The notes below the pieces were generated by a model. The model did no database searches. It was not told where the DNA came from and saw only the letters and a program-made list of their open reading frames with translations. A stretch of DNA of 64,000 bases, taken from positions 201,855,501-201,919,500 of the forward strand of contig NC_134139.1 in assembly GCF_033958435.1 (NCBI RefSeq), written 5' to 3'. The stretch is from Carettochelys insculpta. Its lineage: Eukaryota > Chordata > Testudines > Carettochelyidae. Shown in pieces: positions 23,601 to 34,746 of this stretch (position 1 is the first letter of the stretch; each line of letters opens with the position of its first letter). Both the position numbers and the translations under genes were made by a program.

Positions 23601-24590
23601 CTCAATATAACAGACATACGTGAGAGGTGAAAAAGAGACAGGCTAGGAAAAGGTGGGAAAATAAGACTTTTGCTGATGTTCTCAGCATACAGGGCAGCTG
23701 GGCAGCCGTGGATGGCAGGTCAGCCACAGTGTTGTTTTGGACATTGGCTCACTTACCTTCTCAGGGACATCGTCTGGCTGGGTTTGCCAGGTCCCTTTTC
23801 TACACCGTCCTTCTCAGGCCCAGCGGGGTTGGGTGGGTCATCTCATCTCATGGTGCTAGTACCGTGACAGGCAGTTAATTTCAGTTTCAGGGGATAAGAC
23901 AGGCTGCAAATAGCGAGGGATGGAAGTGGACACACAAAGAAGGAGATGAGGGTATTGGGCTGGGGCCCTGGCTGGTGCAGTGGTGGTGGCCTGACAGCCT
24001 CACTGGTGTTTCACAATGAAAATCTTTCCCTTTCGCTTTTTATCCCACAAAGGTTTTTTAAATGCCTCCTGAAAGGGCTGATGAGTAGAATAAATTCTTC
24101 CCTTCATTATTTTATCCACCAATAAGGTTTCACTTCTGCTGTCACACTCCTCTCCTTTGCTAGATGTGGTTTTAACACAGTGGTGGCTGCTATTATTAGG
24201 TCACCCTGTTTTCATTATTTCAGCTTCTTTCTCTCTCCTGGTTGCATCTTTCTTTACACAATGGTGTATCATAGGCCAGTGTATGAACCTCTGCCCACCA
24301 GCTAAACTCACAACCTGAGCTGTCTCTCTGGGATCCATTATTCCTACACAAACACACACCCTGCCCTTCCATGGAGACCCCAGCTGGGTAGAGGAAAGCG
24401 CACACCGGACAGGAAGAGGGAATGGCTCCCGTGCCAGGTGTTCTGTCAGGTCTGGGCTGCCATTCAACAGTGTGGAGCAGCCTGGCATTAAGAAGGCACA
24501 CAGGTGGTACGTGACCACACTTAGACACCTTCCCTCCCGCTGTTGGCTGTACACAGCACAGCATGTGGCCCAGTGGGGCATCAGCCCCAC
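20600..24590. other. Mostly unique sequence, no gene supported
   Basis: About 4 kb with few recognisable repeats. It contains scattered degenerate copies of an old amniote motif (for example CTGATTTACACCAGTGCACG at 21140 and GAGCTCCACTGACTTCAACG at 21548). The longest ORF, at 22542-22946, has no signal peptide, domain or splice context. This is the upstream flank of the first intact defensin gene. Confidence 0.5.
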
Positions 24591-24592
24591 CC

Positions 24593-24667
24593 TTTAAGAA
24601 GTTTCAGCCCTCATCTGATTCTCTGCTTCCCTCTGCAGACACCTGAGATCCCAGCCCACCTCCAGCC
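24593..24667 (+). promoter_or_regulatory. Defensin gene 1 core promoter and 5' leader
   Basis: A weak TATA-like TTTAAG lies at 24593-24598, 75 bp before the ATG, where pseudogene 2 and gene 2 carry clear TATA boxes at 99 and 92 bp. The leader box TCTGCAGACACCTGAGATCC directly precedes the start and is shared by all four copies. CTGCAG after a pyrimidine tract could instead be a 3' splice site of an upstream non-coding exon, as in avian beta-defensins; the sequence alone does not decide. Confidence 0.5.
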
Positions 24668-25651
24668 ATGAGGATGCTTTACCTTCTGCTTCTTGTTCTC
24701 TTCCTGGGCCTCCAAGCAGCTCAAGGTAAGGTGCACACAGAGCCAGGGTAGTGAAAACTGATACCTGCTTTTCATCTGCAATCCTTAACTAGTTAATCTC
24801 CCAAACATCCTTCAGGGGTCACATGTCCAGCAGTCACAGCATGAAGTCACTGTCTAGAATCCTGGGTTTACTTCCCAGCACTGCTACTGATCTCCTGTGT
24901 GCCCTTTGGAAAATCACTTACACTCCTTCAGCCTCAGTTTCCCGATCTATAAAAATGATCAGAATGACCATTACCAGCCCGTGAGCACTACAGACAATAA
25001 GTGCTAGATCTTATCATGCATAGGGAGTAGGGTCATAGGAGCAGCTTGCTCAAAGCCTGAGTCCTGATTGCTCCTCAGTAGATCTGAAACCCTACTCCCA
25101 TGGTCATCATGTTGCCTCCCAATGTCTCAGTTCTGGTGTTGTTCTTAAGTAAAGTTGGCCACTCAAACACAAGTGGTTCCCTCAAGTTCAGAAGACCACT
25201 CGGTGGCACTGTTGAATCCTTGTGCTACACATTGTATTGTCTACGGCTTCTGATGCCCTGAAGGCAATGTCTGTAGTGTGTGCCATTTGGAGCTGACAGG
25301 GCACATGATCATTATCATTTTCTTTAGATTGTATGCTTGTCTTGAAACAGTATTTGCCCTGCTGGGAATGAATTCACTGCAAGACCAGTCTCTGAAATAG
25401 ATGTCTCACTCTCCAGCACTGGGCAGAGGGCAGTGTCTTCTTTCGTGAACTCCCTGTGCTCCAATCCCAGTGTTGCCAGTGACTTTGAGTTTTATTTTGC
25501 AGGAAGCTTTTTCTTTAAAAACATTCGGAAATGTAAAAGCAACCAGTATCGCATGGGTGGCCGGTGCCGACTGCGGGGCTGCAAATTCGGTGAGGAAAGG
25601 ATTGGAACGTGCTTGGCTGGGCTAATGATCTACTGCCACCCAAAGTACTAA
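24668..25651 (+). CDS. Beta-defensin-like peptide, five cysteines (gene 1)
   Basis: Exon 1 (24668-24725) encodes the signal peptide MRMLYLLLLVLFLGLQAAQG, ending at a phase-1 donor G|GTAAGG. Exon 2 (25503-25651) follows a TTTTATTTTGCAG acceptor and ends TAA. The product is 68 residues. The mature part has about 48 residues, 5 Lys, 6 Arg and 2 Glu (net about +9), typical of membrane-active secreted host-defence peptides. Cysteine spacing is C-x10-C-x4-C-x9-C-x7-C. The last three gaps fit beta-defensins if the fifth cysteine, normally adjacent to the sixth, is replaced by Tyr (IYCH); TAC versus TGC is one base. The C1-C2 loop is four residues longer than the usual six. The intron is 777 bp. Polyadenylation signal at 25782. 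Family call is firm at the level of small secreted defensin; orthology is unknown. Confidence 0.82.
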
Positions 25652-25781
25652 CCCTCCTCCTCCTCTCCCATGCTGAGATGTACATCCCCAGAATGGAGAC
25701 TAGGAACATGTAGTTTGTAAGCTCCAGATGGCAAGGACCGGCAGGTACTTTACCGAGCCCTGTCTGGGCGCTCACATAAGA

Positions 25782-25787
25782 AATAAA
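25782..25787 (+). terminator. Polyadenylation signal of defensin gene 1
   Basis: AATAAA lies 131 bp after the stop codon, in the sequence AAGAAATAAAGC. Confidence 0.7.
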
Positions 25788-25789
25788 GC

Positions 25790-26369
25790 AATTAAACAAC
25801 AAATTGTCTCACCCTGGGGCCTAGATGCTGTGATGATGGACTCACAGAACAAGTCATAGAATGGACATGGGTTGGTTTATTTGAAAGCAACAGGCCTGAC
25901 TCTCCACTCGCCTGCATTGTGTGGCGTGGTCTCCCTCTTCCCAAACGGGGCAGACGGATACTCAGAACAGTGGCTTTGTACACTCTCAGTGCATGGGTGT
26001 AAAGGGTTAAAGAAGGCACAAAGCAATGGAGAATCAGTCCCAAGCCAGGAAACCCTCTTTCTGTAGTAAGGATTAGAGCAGTTCTGTATCCCACATGCAG
26101 GGGAGCCAACAATCACACTTGGGGCCCTGGAAGGGGCAGGGCCTCAAGCAGAAGGGGCAGGGCTTCAGGGGGAAGGGGTAGGGGCCGCCAGCTCTCAGCA
26201 CTGCCCAACACTTGCCACCTCAGAGCTACCCCGAATACCCAGTGCAGTGCTCCGGCATCTATTTCAAGGGATCAAAGCTCCAGCTGGGAGCTTCTGGGCC
26301 CTTTAAAATCACCGGGCTCTGAGGCAGTTGCCCGCTTCTCCCCATTTCCCACCAACTGTCGGGTCTGCC
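25790..26369. other. Unassigned stretch downstream of defensin gene 1
   Basis: No gene or named repeat was found. 26130-26170 is a short G-rich tandem of GGGGCAGGGCYTCA. Confidence 0.35.
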
Positions 26370-26480
26370 TGTGTGTAAATCCTATAGACCCCCGGCACTG
26401 GGGGTCACACTGAGATTGATGGAGCTTAATGCATGACCCTCTACTGCCTGAGCTATGCATTTTCCTTAGCCAAGGCTGTA
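26370..26480 (-). mobile_element. Possible tRNA-derived SINE
   Basis: The minus strand contains an A-box-like ATAGCTCAGGCAGTAGAGG and, about 35 bp on, a region resembling a degenerate B box (CTCAGTGTGACCCCC). This suggests a tRNA-derived SINE or tRNA relic. No intact cloverleaf could be drawn. Confidence 0.4.
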
Positions 26481-26489
26481 GCAGGCTCC

Positions 26490-27430
26490 TCAAGCACTAA
26501 CTTCTCTAGTTGCCACTAGAGGGGGACAGAGGCGGCAGCGTGTGGGAATGGGGTTGCAGGTACACGTTTCAGACCTTGCGTGCATCCGTGCCTAATTAGC
26601 CTCAGTTAACTTCAGTGTGACTTAATGTGCTGAAAGCTAAGCACGCACTTGTCCAAGACAGGGCCTCTCATGCACTTCAACTTTCCTCCATCTCTGCCCC
26701 TCTCAGAAGTGACTTGAAATCCTCCTTACCTCAGCAGTGCTCACAGGCAGGCCAGTCCACACTGCCGCCAGAGGCCTGACTGCAGCACAAGGAGTCACTG
26801 AGCTGGCAGGCATCTCCAGATTGCAGGGTAGACCTCCCTCGACATGGCCACTCCTCCCCTTGCATGCTGTGTTGCCACAGACACAGACATTAACATCAGA
26901 GGGAGCTGTGTTTGCCTCAGTACCTGCCTTTTGCAGAGGTTCATCTCTTCAGTGCAGGGACACTGTGTCCCTGGTCAGCTGGAACTAAGCACACAGAGGC
27001 TTTGCGTGCACTCTGGTGTTACTCACTGAAAGCTCCTAGTGCACATTAATCTAGTCCTATTTCAAAGGAGGTGGATTGAAGCCCACGAGGGAGCTTTTAG
27101 CACGCAGCAGCAGGGTCCACACAGACACCGTGTGCAGCCAGTGACTGTACATTAGATTTACACACAACTTGCTGCAGACCAAGTGTTCATTTTAACAAGC
27201 CCATCCACCTTACAGAACCACTGGATTTCTTACAGAGCTGCATAAGAATCTGAGCCTGTGAACTGCTGAGTCCCGGTAAATCCCAGCTGTATTTAGCATG
27301 ACCTACACAGGGATACTGGTGCAGGCCACCATCCGTGAGCCTTGGCTGCACAGAGAGATTTTGCAAATTCATGTTGATTTTGCCCAAGTGACAAGTATCA
27401 GTGGGATAGCCATGTGAGTCTGTCTCTGCC
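26490..27430. other. Unassigned stretch
   Basis: A cysteine-containing frame at 26844-27029 was inspected as a possible defensin exon and rejected: no CC pair and no matching splice site. Confidence 0.35.
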
Positions 27431-27560
27431 AAAACAAGAAGTCCAGTGGCACCTTATAGACTAATAGATCTATCTGACGAAGCGGGTCTTTGCCGCAAAA
27501 GTTTATGCTCCAAGAACTCTGTTAGTCTATAAGGCGCCACAGGACCTCTTGTTGATTTTG
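27430..27560. mobile_element. Short retroelement tail with inverted ends
   Basis: It begins AGTGGCACCTTATAGACTAA and ends GTTAGTCTATAAGGCGCCAC, an inverted pair, around a GAAGCGGGTCTTTGCC core. The layout resembles the short Penelope-type tails at 50570 and 57560, which have similar cores (GAAGTGGGTCTGTCCCA). Confidence 0.5.
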
Positions 27561-27687
27561 TCAAAATGTTCGTACTTGGCAGGGAAGGATGGAGAGAGGA
27601 TTAAAAAAAAAATCAGGACACCCAGTTTCCGTACTTTCTAAATTTCAATTTGCCAATTCAACAGGACATTTCATTTTCATAGACTCA

Positions 27688-27790
27688 TAGAATCCGAGGG
27701 CTGGAAGGGACCTCAGAAAGTCACTGAGTCCAGCTCCCTGCCTAAAGCAGGATCAACCCCAACCTAACCATCTCAGCCATAACTATGGCC
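27688..27790 (-). mobile_element. CR1 LINE 3' tail
   Basis: The reversed CR1 tail reads CATAGAATCCGAGGGCTGGA followed by the block with GGACCTCAGAAAGTC and CTGCCTAAAGCAGGATC. Only about 100 bp remain. Confidence 0.75.
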
Positions 27791-27806
27791 ATAAGATGGA
27801 CTTTCA

Positions 27807-27838
27807 TCATCATCATCATCATCATCATCATTATTACT
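27807..27838 (+). repeat. (CAT)n microsatellite
   Basis: About nine CAT units followed by TATTATTA. It lies just after a CR1 tail. Confidence 0.9.
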
Positions 27839-27839
27839 G

Positions 27840-28970
27840 TTGAAAATTCACTTAAAAGGATTGGGACTCTTTTGGTTTCTGTCGGACCCAGGCATTGCAT
27901 TCAACCCAAGACACGTTTTGTTTTCAATTCATCAGAAACGAACATTTTCTATTTTGCTCCCACCCAGACCCAGTGTTTGCCCCAGTATCTGAAAAGGGCC
28001 AGTGAATCCCAAGCTCCATTCTCCTCCCAGTTCTAGCTACCAGGCAGATCGATGACCAGCAGCAACACTCAGAAAACTGCAGGGAGACTCTGTGGACAGC
28101 GGTCAATGTTTGTGGCAGGCTCTTTTTCATGCTTCCCCTCACGCTGCTCTGCAGTAGCAAAGGAGAGCAGCGCACAGCTCTGATTGCATGTACCTGCATG
28201 ACACTTGCAACATTTATGGTCTCAGGCTGGGCAGAGTTGGCCAGAGGGCCTGAGCACGCCACACTCTACTTAACCTCTCACCTTACACCCAGAATGTTCC
28301 AATGGGTTGTTGGGGCAACTCACCTTGTTAACTGCGGCTCAGGGAGAGCAAGGGCCACAGCATGTATCCCACGTCACGCTCCATATGTGAATCGGGATAG
28401 AATTAGCAGGTGATGCTGCAAAACCCTGTATTAATTATACACGTGCACCCTTAGCTATTATTCAGTTTCAGAAGGCTAGAGAAAAAGAATAAGATAAGAT
28501 GGTTTGGGGGCAACCAAAGACCATATGCTGAACCTCTGGGGCAGAATGTTGATCTACTCAGGGCCCTGAGGACTGAAGAAAGATACTAAAAACTGGACTG
28601 GATTCTTAATGGCTCCCTTAGGATGTCAAACCCTCTTGGCTGTGACAAACCACCCACAGCAGATACTTGTTCCCCATTTACCAACAGTCAGAGATATGCA
28701 GCAGGAGATAGAACACAGCTACCACCACAAAGCACAGACACCTCATTGCGGATTCCACCTTCTGGCGGGTGCAGGCTATGGGACATCCACCAACGGGTTC
28801 AGCAGCTCTCAGATGTAGCTAAGGCACAGAGCCCTGGCACCTATCTCTGATCACCCCTCCAGAGTGTTTTCCAAAGACACAAGCAGCTTCTCACTGTGTT
28901 TCGTTGGTTGAGTGTGCTATCACTCCTTCTGCTCCCGGACAGGTGTATTCCATTGGTGTGGACACCCTGG
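27840..28970. other. Unassigned stretch
   Basis: No coding exon or repeat ends were recognised. Confidence 0.35.
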
Positions 28971-29925
28971 CTGCATCTACGCTAGCAAGTTCTTTCAGAA
29001 AACCCAGCCCTTTTTCGAAAGAACACACAGAGTGCCCACGCGCTAAGGCCAGCTGGGACAGATGCCTCCTTAGCTGAGACCATGGCAGCTGCCAGGAGCG
29101 GAGATACTTGCATCAGCTGCCCCCCGGTGTCAGCAGCATGGAAGACTGGAGCAGAGTCCCTTCGGAGGGTGCATTCAGCTCTGGGACATGCAGCTGGGAC
29201 TTGGTGGATTTCAGGTCAGGCTGCAATGCTCACCTCCTCTCTGTGAGGGGACGGCGTGGCAGCAGGTGGTAGGGGGAGGGTCTGAGTCTGAGACACAATG
29301 CATGGGAAGCCACTGATTAACTGATCAGCTTCAGCTCCTCTACTGCAGCAGGCGAGACTTCCAGAAGGAAGATTTCCTTCTGGGAGATTCCCGGAGGCTG
29401 CGCTTCTACACGGCTGTTCTGGAGCCCAGAAGAGCTTCTTCTGGACTCCAAATCATGTGATCGTATGCTAATGAGGTGCAGAAAATTTACATCCATGCCT
29501 CATTAGCATCTTCCGGGCTGTTTATTAGCATGCCGCTTTCAGAACAAGTGGCATGTGTAGAATCAGCCGAAATGTGCTCTTTTGATCTGAAATCGGAAGA
29601 ACGCAGCACTTTTTCCATCGGCCCTCTTCTTCTCCCAGATGAGGAAGAGTGCCTTTTTTGGAAAGATTCTTGCAGAAAAACACTTGTAGATGTTCTGGGG
29701 TCCTTTTTTCAAAAGATCAGTCCTCACAGAGCCTGATTTTTCCATCCCTGGCCCATTCGTTTGAAAGAGCAGGGGCTGTGCGGCTGCAATCTATCAAAAG
29801 AGCAGCTCAACCTTTCAATCCACTTTTCTGCGTGTGGATGTGCTCTTTCGAAAGAAGTGGTTTTCCAGAAGAGATCTTCCAGAAGAGCTTCTTAAGAAAG
29901 ATCACTCTAGTGTAGACACAGCCCA
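28971..29925 (+). mobile_element. MITE-like composite with GGCTGC...CAGCC ends
   Basis: Ends are GGCTGCATCTACGCTAGCAA and TAGTGTAGACACAGCC. Inside are arrays of TTTCGAAAG and TCTTCCAGAAG palindromes. 29335-29570 resembles 54931-55241: both have GGACTCCAAATCATGTGA, TATGCTAATGAGGTGC and GGCATGTGTAGAA. It may be one long MITE carrying a second one. Confidence 0.55.
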
Positions 29926-30094
29926 CATATGTTGGAATAGCGGGCAAGAGGGAAAAAAATAAATGCATCAGAAGACACACAGGAGCCAAAAGTCTCCAAG
30001 AGAGATACCTACAGGTATACCCCGAAGTTCATATTTACTCAATAAGGGTTGGTGGGGGGAGCGGGGCTGGTGATATTCTTACAACACTTAAGTA

Positions 30095-30418
30095 ACTGTC
30101 TACATAGCAGCCTTATTTCAAAATAAGCTATTCCAGAAGAGCTATTCTGGAATTGTTTATTTCAAGTGCTTAGCTATTTCAAAATACAGCGTAAGCACAC
30201 GTAGAGCCAATTTTGAAATAGCACCATTGGATACACTATGGCTTATTTCGAAATAGGCACTATTCCTCATACACTGAGATTTACCAATTTCAAAATAAGC
30301 CAACCACTATTTTGAAATTATTTCAAAATAGCAATCGTGTTTTGTAGACACCAGGATAGTTATTTTGCAATAATGGCTGTTATTTTTAAATAACTTTGCT
30401 GTGTTGACCTATCCTTAG
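30095..30418. mobile_element. MITE rich in TTTCAAAATA palindromes
   Basis: Repeated inverted motifs such as TTATTTCAAAATAAGC and GCTATTTCAAAATA, with TGTCTACATAGC near the left and GTGTTGACCTATCC near the right, fit the same loose group of GTCTACAC-ended MITEs. Exact ends and a target duplication were not established. Confidence 0.5.
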
Positions 30419-30897
30419 GAACCCAAGTCAATTTTTGTCAGAATTCTTTCAAGCAATCTGCTCAACTACATGGTTGCCGGTGAATTTTTTAAAATTCCAG
30501 CTGTAGAATAGTAGAAACTGGAAGCAGAGGGAAGCCACTGCTAGTCATGCTAGTTCCTGTGCTTACTCACAGCCCCTGCAGTCTAGAGGGACACCATCAG
30601 AGCAGAAAATCTAAATAAGCTAGACAATGCTAATAAGATACTCTTTGTTGGTTTATCTTTGCCATGGCAGATCTGTTTATTACAAGGTGCCCCTAAGCAA
30701 AACCTGCACCCTGACATGCAGCCTTAATAACCATATGGAAAGGAACTTACACCCATCTGAGCATAAAATGGTACTTTCACTGCCCAGCCAGGTTAAGTGG
30801 TGGTTAGAGTGATCTACTGGAATTGTGGGATACAGATTGTATCAAATACTCTAAGTTAGAATCCTGCACAACAGCATTTCACAGCTGCCCAGAGCCC

Positions 30898-30905
30898 TAT
30901 AAATG
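30898..30905 (+). promoter_or_regulatory. TATA box of defensin pseudogene 2
   Basis: TATAAATG lies 99 bp upstream of the ATG, at the same relative position as the TATA box of gene 2 and followed by a similar pyrimidine-rich leader. Confidence 0.6.
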
Positions 30906-31189
30906 CAGGCCCTCTGTCTCCATCCTGCATGGCTTCTCGACTTCACTCCGGCTGGTGTGTCTCCTCTGCAGTGACACCTCATCTCAGCTGACCTTCATGA
31001 AGATCCTATACCTGCTTTTTGCTGTTGCCCTTCTCTTCTAGGCTGCTCCAGGTAAGCAAGAAACCTACAAAAAGAGGCTTTAGTAGAGGGTTCTAACATC
31101 AGTTCTGACACTGGGGCTGTACGTGGGGTGGGGCTCAAACAGGTTTTGACTCAGTGTGTAGCCCACACAATCAGTTTCACACATACAAA

Positions 31190-31880
31190 ATGGTAAATGG
31201 AGAAAAGGATCTAGGGGTCACAGGGGACCACAAGCCAAATATGAGTCAACAGGGTGACAGGGTTGCAAAAAAAGCAAACATGATTCTGGGATGTGTTCAG
31301 AGGAGTGTTATGAGCAAGACACGAGAAGTCATTCTTCCGCTCTGCTCAGTGCTGATTAGGCCTCAGTTGGAGTATTGTGTCCAGTCCTGGGAGCCACATT
31401 TCAAGAAAAGATGGAGAATTTGGAGACAGTTCAGAGAAGAGCAACAAAAATTATTAAAGGTCTAAAAAACAGGAGCTATGAGAGAAGACTGAAAGAATTG
31501 GGTTTGTTTATTTGAAAACAAGAAAGCTGACAGGGGCCAGAATAGCAGTTTTCCAGTATCTAAAAGAGGATTACAGGGAGGAGGGAGAAAAATTGTTCTT
31601 CTTGGCCTCTGAGGATAAGACAAAGAACAAGGGGCTTCAAATGCAGCAAGGGAGGTTTAGGTTGGACATTAGGAAAAATTTCCTGTCAGGGTGGTTAAGT
31701 ACTGGAATAAATTGCCTGGAGTGGTTGCAAAACCTCCTGTCATTGGAGATATTTAAGAACAGGTGGGATAAATATCTAACAGGGATGATATAAGTGGTGC
31801 TTGGTCCTGCTGTGAGGGCTGGGGACTGGACTTGATGACCTCTCAAGGGCTCTTTCAGTTCTAGTGTTCTATGATTTCAG
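31190..31880 (+). mobile_element. CR1 LINE 3' fragment in pseudogene 2 intron
   Basis: It encodes GEKDLGVTGDHKPNMSQQ, VQRSVMSKTREVILPLCSVL and later RKNFLSGWLSTGIN, with frameshifts, and ends at the CR1 tail AGTTCTAGTGTTCTATGATT. Confidence 0.85.
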
Positions 31881-33260
31881 GCTAGAACTTGGGCGTGTTT
31901 TCAATGCAGTTTAGGCACCAAGATAAGTCACCTAATTTTTAACTGGCGCCACAGCTCCAACTGCCCTTTTTATGTAGGAGCCCATTTAAAGTGTCCAGGC
32001 TCGAACAGTTTAGCTGCTGACCCTGGACCGCACTCTCCCCACCTGGCCAAAGTGGAAGCCACAACGGCTCACTGGGATCTCAGGAGTGCTCGGAGGCATC
32101 ACACACCCAGGGCTGCTCTGTGCTGGGAAGATGCAACCAGCTCTAAAATGCTAAGCGCAGTTGCTGTTTGGTCACAGAGCGCCCCCTTTTGGCCACTGGC
32201 CAGATTGCTATGAGGGATCCAGTGGCTGGAGCCCAGGGAATATCCATCGTGGAGGACCTCAGAGCAAACCCTTGGGAAGCAGATTTTGTACCTTCCAGAC
32301 AGCTGCAACCAAGCAGAGCACTGCTCCATCCCTGGAACCTGTGCTATGTGCTAAGACTCCTCACTCATGTAAAGCACAGCCTTTCCCAGAACTGCACTGT
32401 CTTCACTGTAAATGTCATTAGCTCGATTTAGTCTGCCCCCAGTATTGATAACAAAATGTCGATATTAACTGATGGGCATAGCATCAATCTTGAGTTTAAA
32501 ATGTCAAATAAAGGCTAGTGTGGAAGTTCCATGTCTTTCATTCGAATTCATTAGCCTCTGCAAGTGTCTGGTATATATCCCACAAAGCTACACACTGCAC
32601 CTGGCTCCCAGCTCCCCACTCCCTACTACTAGCAGGAGCTGGGAAACTGACCAGGGCTGCTGTGCCATCAGTTTCCCAGATCCCACAGCTTGGGGGAGGC
32701 AGGAAACTGACGAGGGCTGCCATGTTGTCAGTTTCCTGGGTTCCCCAAGCTGCAGGGACCTGAGAAACTTACAGCACTGCTGCACCTGGTTCCTGGCTCA
32801 GAATGCGGGCCTGTGGGTAGGGTCCCATCATGCACTGCTGCAGCAGTCAATGTTTGGTGATTTCAGTGTGGAAGCAAAATGTCAAATTTGCTGGGAGCCT
32901 GTGGGAAGTGAGGATACTCACAATCAAATTTACAAAATGGCATTATAAAATTGATCGTTAATAATTTCGACTTGATCTTGCAGGGTAGACATGGTCTGAG
33001 CAATTCCATCTTTGGCATTCCCAAAGAGACAGCCCAAGAGCAGAGTCTCTGAGAAACTTTTTCACCACCTGCTGTCCCCAGTCTTGGAGACACTCGTGCA
33101 TTTTTACTCACCATCATATCTGAAGCATCTGGTATGGAACTATCAGACCAACTCCTCAGATGGTACAAAGAGGCTTTGAACTCCATGGAGCTACCTTTAT
33201 TCACACCAATCAAAAGTCTCACCCCAGAGTACCATCAGATGTTTTAAGTTCTCCAAGGCT
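31880..33260. other. Intronic sequence of pseudogene 2, unassigned
   Basis: No exon seen. 32600-32790 contains two tandem copies of a roughly 70-bp unit with AGGAAACTGACSAGGGCTGC. The surrounding GTGGAAGTTCCATGTC / GTGGAAGCAAAATGTC may mark a DNA element, unproven. Confidence 0.4.
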
Positions 33261-33466
33261 GGGGAGAGGTAGATATGTTGGAGGATAGGGATAGGATCCA
33301 GAATGACCTGGATAAATTGGAGGATCGGGCCAAAAGAAGTCTAATGTGGTTCAACAAGGAGAAGTGTAGAGTCCTGCACTTGGGACAGAAGAATCCCAAG
33401 CATTGTTATAGGCTGGGGACCAACTGGCTAAGCAGCAGTACAGTAGAAAGGGACATAGGGGTTATA

Positions 33467-34177
33467 AGCTGTGTCTACACGTGCACGCTACTTCGAAGTA
33501 GCGGCACTAACTTTGAAATAGCACCCGTCGCGGCTACACACGTCGGGCGCTATTTCGAAGTTAACTTCGACGTTAGGCGGCGAGACGTCGAAGTCGCTAA
33601 CCTCATGAGGGGATCGGAATAGCGCCCTACTTCGACGTTCAACGTCGAAGTAGGGACCGTGTAGATGATCCGCGTCCCGCAACGTCGAAATTGCCGGGTC
33701 CTCCATCGCGGCCATCAGCTGGGGGGTTGAGAGATGCTCTCTCTCCAGCCCCTGCGGGGCTCTATGGTCACCGTGGGCAGCAGCCCTTAGCCCAGGGCTT
33801 CTGGCTGCTGCTGCGGCAGCTGGGGATCCATGCTGCAGGCACAGGGTCTGCAACCAGTTGTCAGCTCTGTGTATCTTGTGATGTTTAGTGCAACTGTGTC
33901 TGAGAGGGGCCCTTTAAGGGAGTGGCTTGCTGTTGAGTCCGCCCTGTGACCCTGTCTGCAGCTGTGCCTGGCACCCTTATTTCGATGTGTGCTATTTTGG
34001 CGTGTAGACGTACCCTCGCAGCGCCCATTTCGATGTGGTGCCGCGCAACATCGAAGTTGAACATCGACGTTGCCAGCCTTGGAGGACGTGTAGACGTTAT
34101 TCATCGAAATAGCCTATTTCAATGTTGCTACATCGAAATAAGCTATTTCGATGTTGGCTTCACGTGTAGACGTAGCC
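33467..34177 (+). mobile_element. Harbinger-derived MITE, 711 bp, copy 3
   Basis: Ends are AGCTGTGTCTACACGTGCAC and GTGTAGACGTAGCC. It is inserted in CR1 with a duplication of ATA (33464-33466 and 34178-34180): the host reads GGGTTATAGTGG once the insert and one ATA are removed, which is the CR1 sequence. It is the same length as copies 1 and 2, with only scattered differences, so the three share one deletion structure. Confidence 0.92.
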
Positions 34178-34746
34178 ATAGTGGATGAAAGGCTGGATAT
34201 GAGTAAACAGGGTGCCCTTGTAGCCAAGAAGGCCAATGGCATATTGGGGTGCATTAGGAGGAGCATTTTGAGCAGATCTAGAGAGGCAGTTGTTCCCCTC
34301 TGTTCGGCTCTTGTGAGGCCACATCTGGAGTATTATGTCCAGGTTTGGGCCCCCCAGTATAAAAAGGATGTGGATGGGCTGGAGCAGGTTCAGCAGAGGG
34401 CAACGAAGGGGCTGGAGCACATGACCTATGAGGAGAGGCTGAGGGATTTGGGCTTGTTTACTTTGCAGATGAGAAGACTGAGGGGTGATTTAATAGAAGC
34501 CTTCAACTTCCTGAAGGGAAGCTCTAAAAGGGATGGAGAGAAATTGTTCTCAGTGGTGACAGGCAGCAGAACAAGGAGCAAAAGTCTGAAGTTATAGAAG
34601 GAGAGGAGTAGGTTGGATCTTGGGAAAAACTATTTCACGAGGAGAGTGGTGAAGCAGTGGAATGCATTACCTGGGCAGGGGTGGAATCTCCATCCCTGGA
34701 GGTTTTTAAGTCCCAGCTTGATATAGCCATGGCTGGGATGATTTAG

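Noticed and set aside
26844..27029. Cysteine-rich frame (GSCVCLSTC) as a defensin mature exon
   Set aside because: No CC pair, no phase-1 acceptor in a pyrimidine tract, no similarity to the three other mature exons in the 3' UTR.
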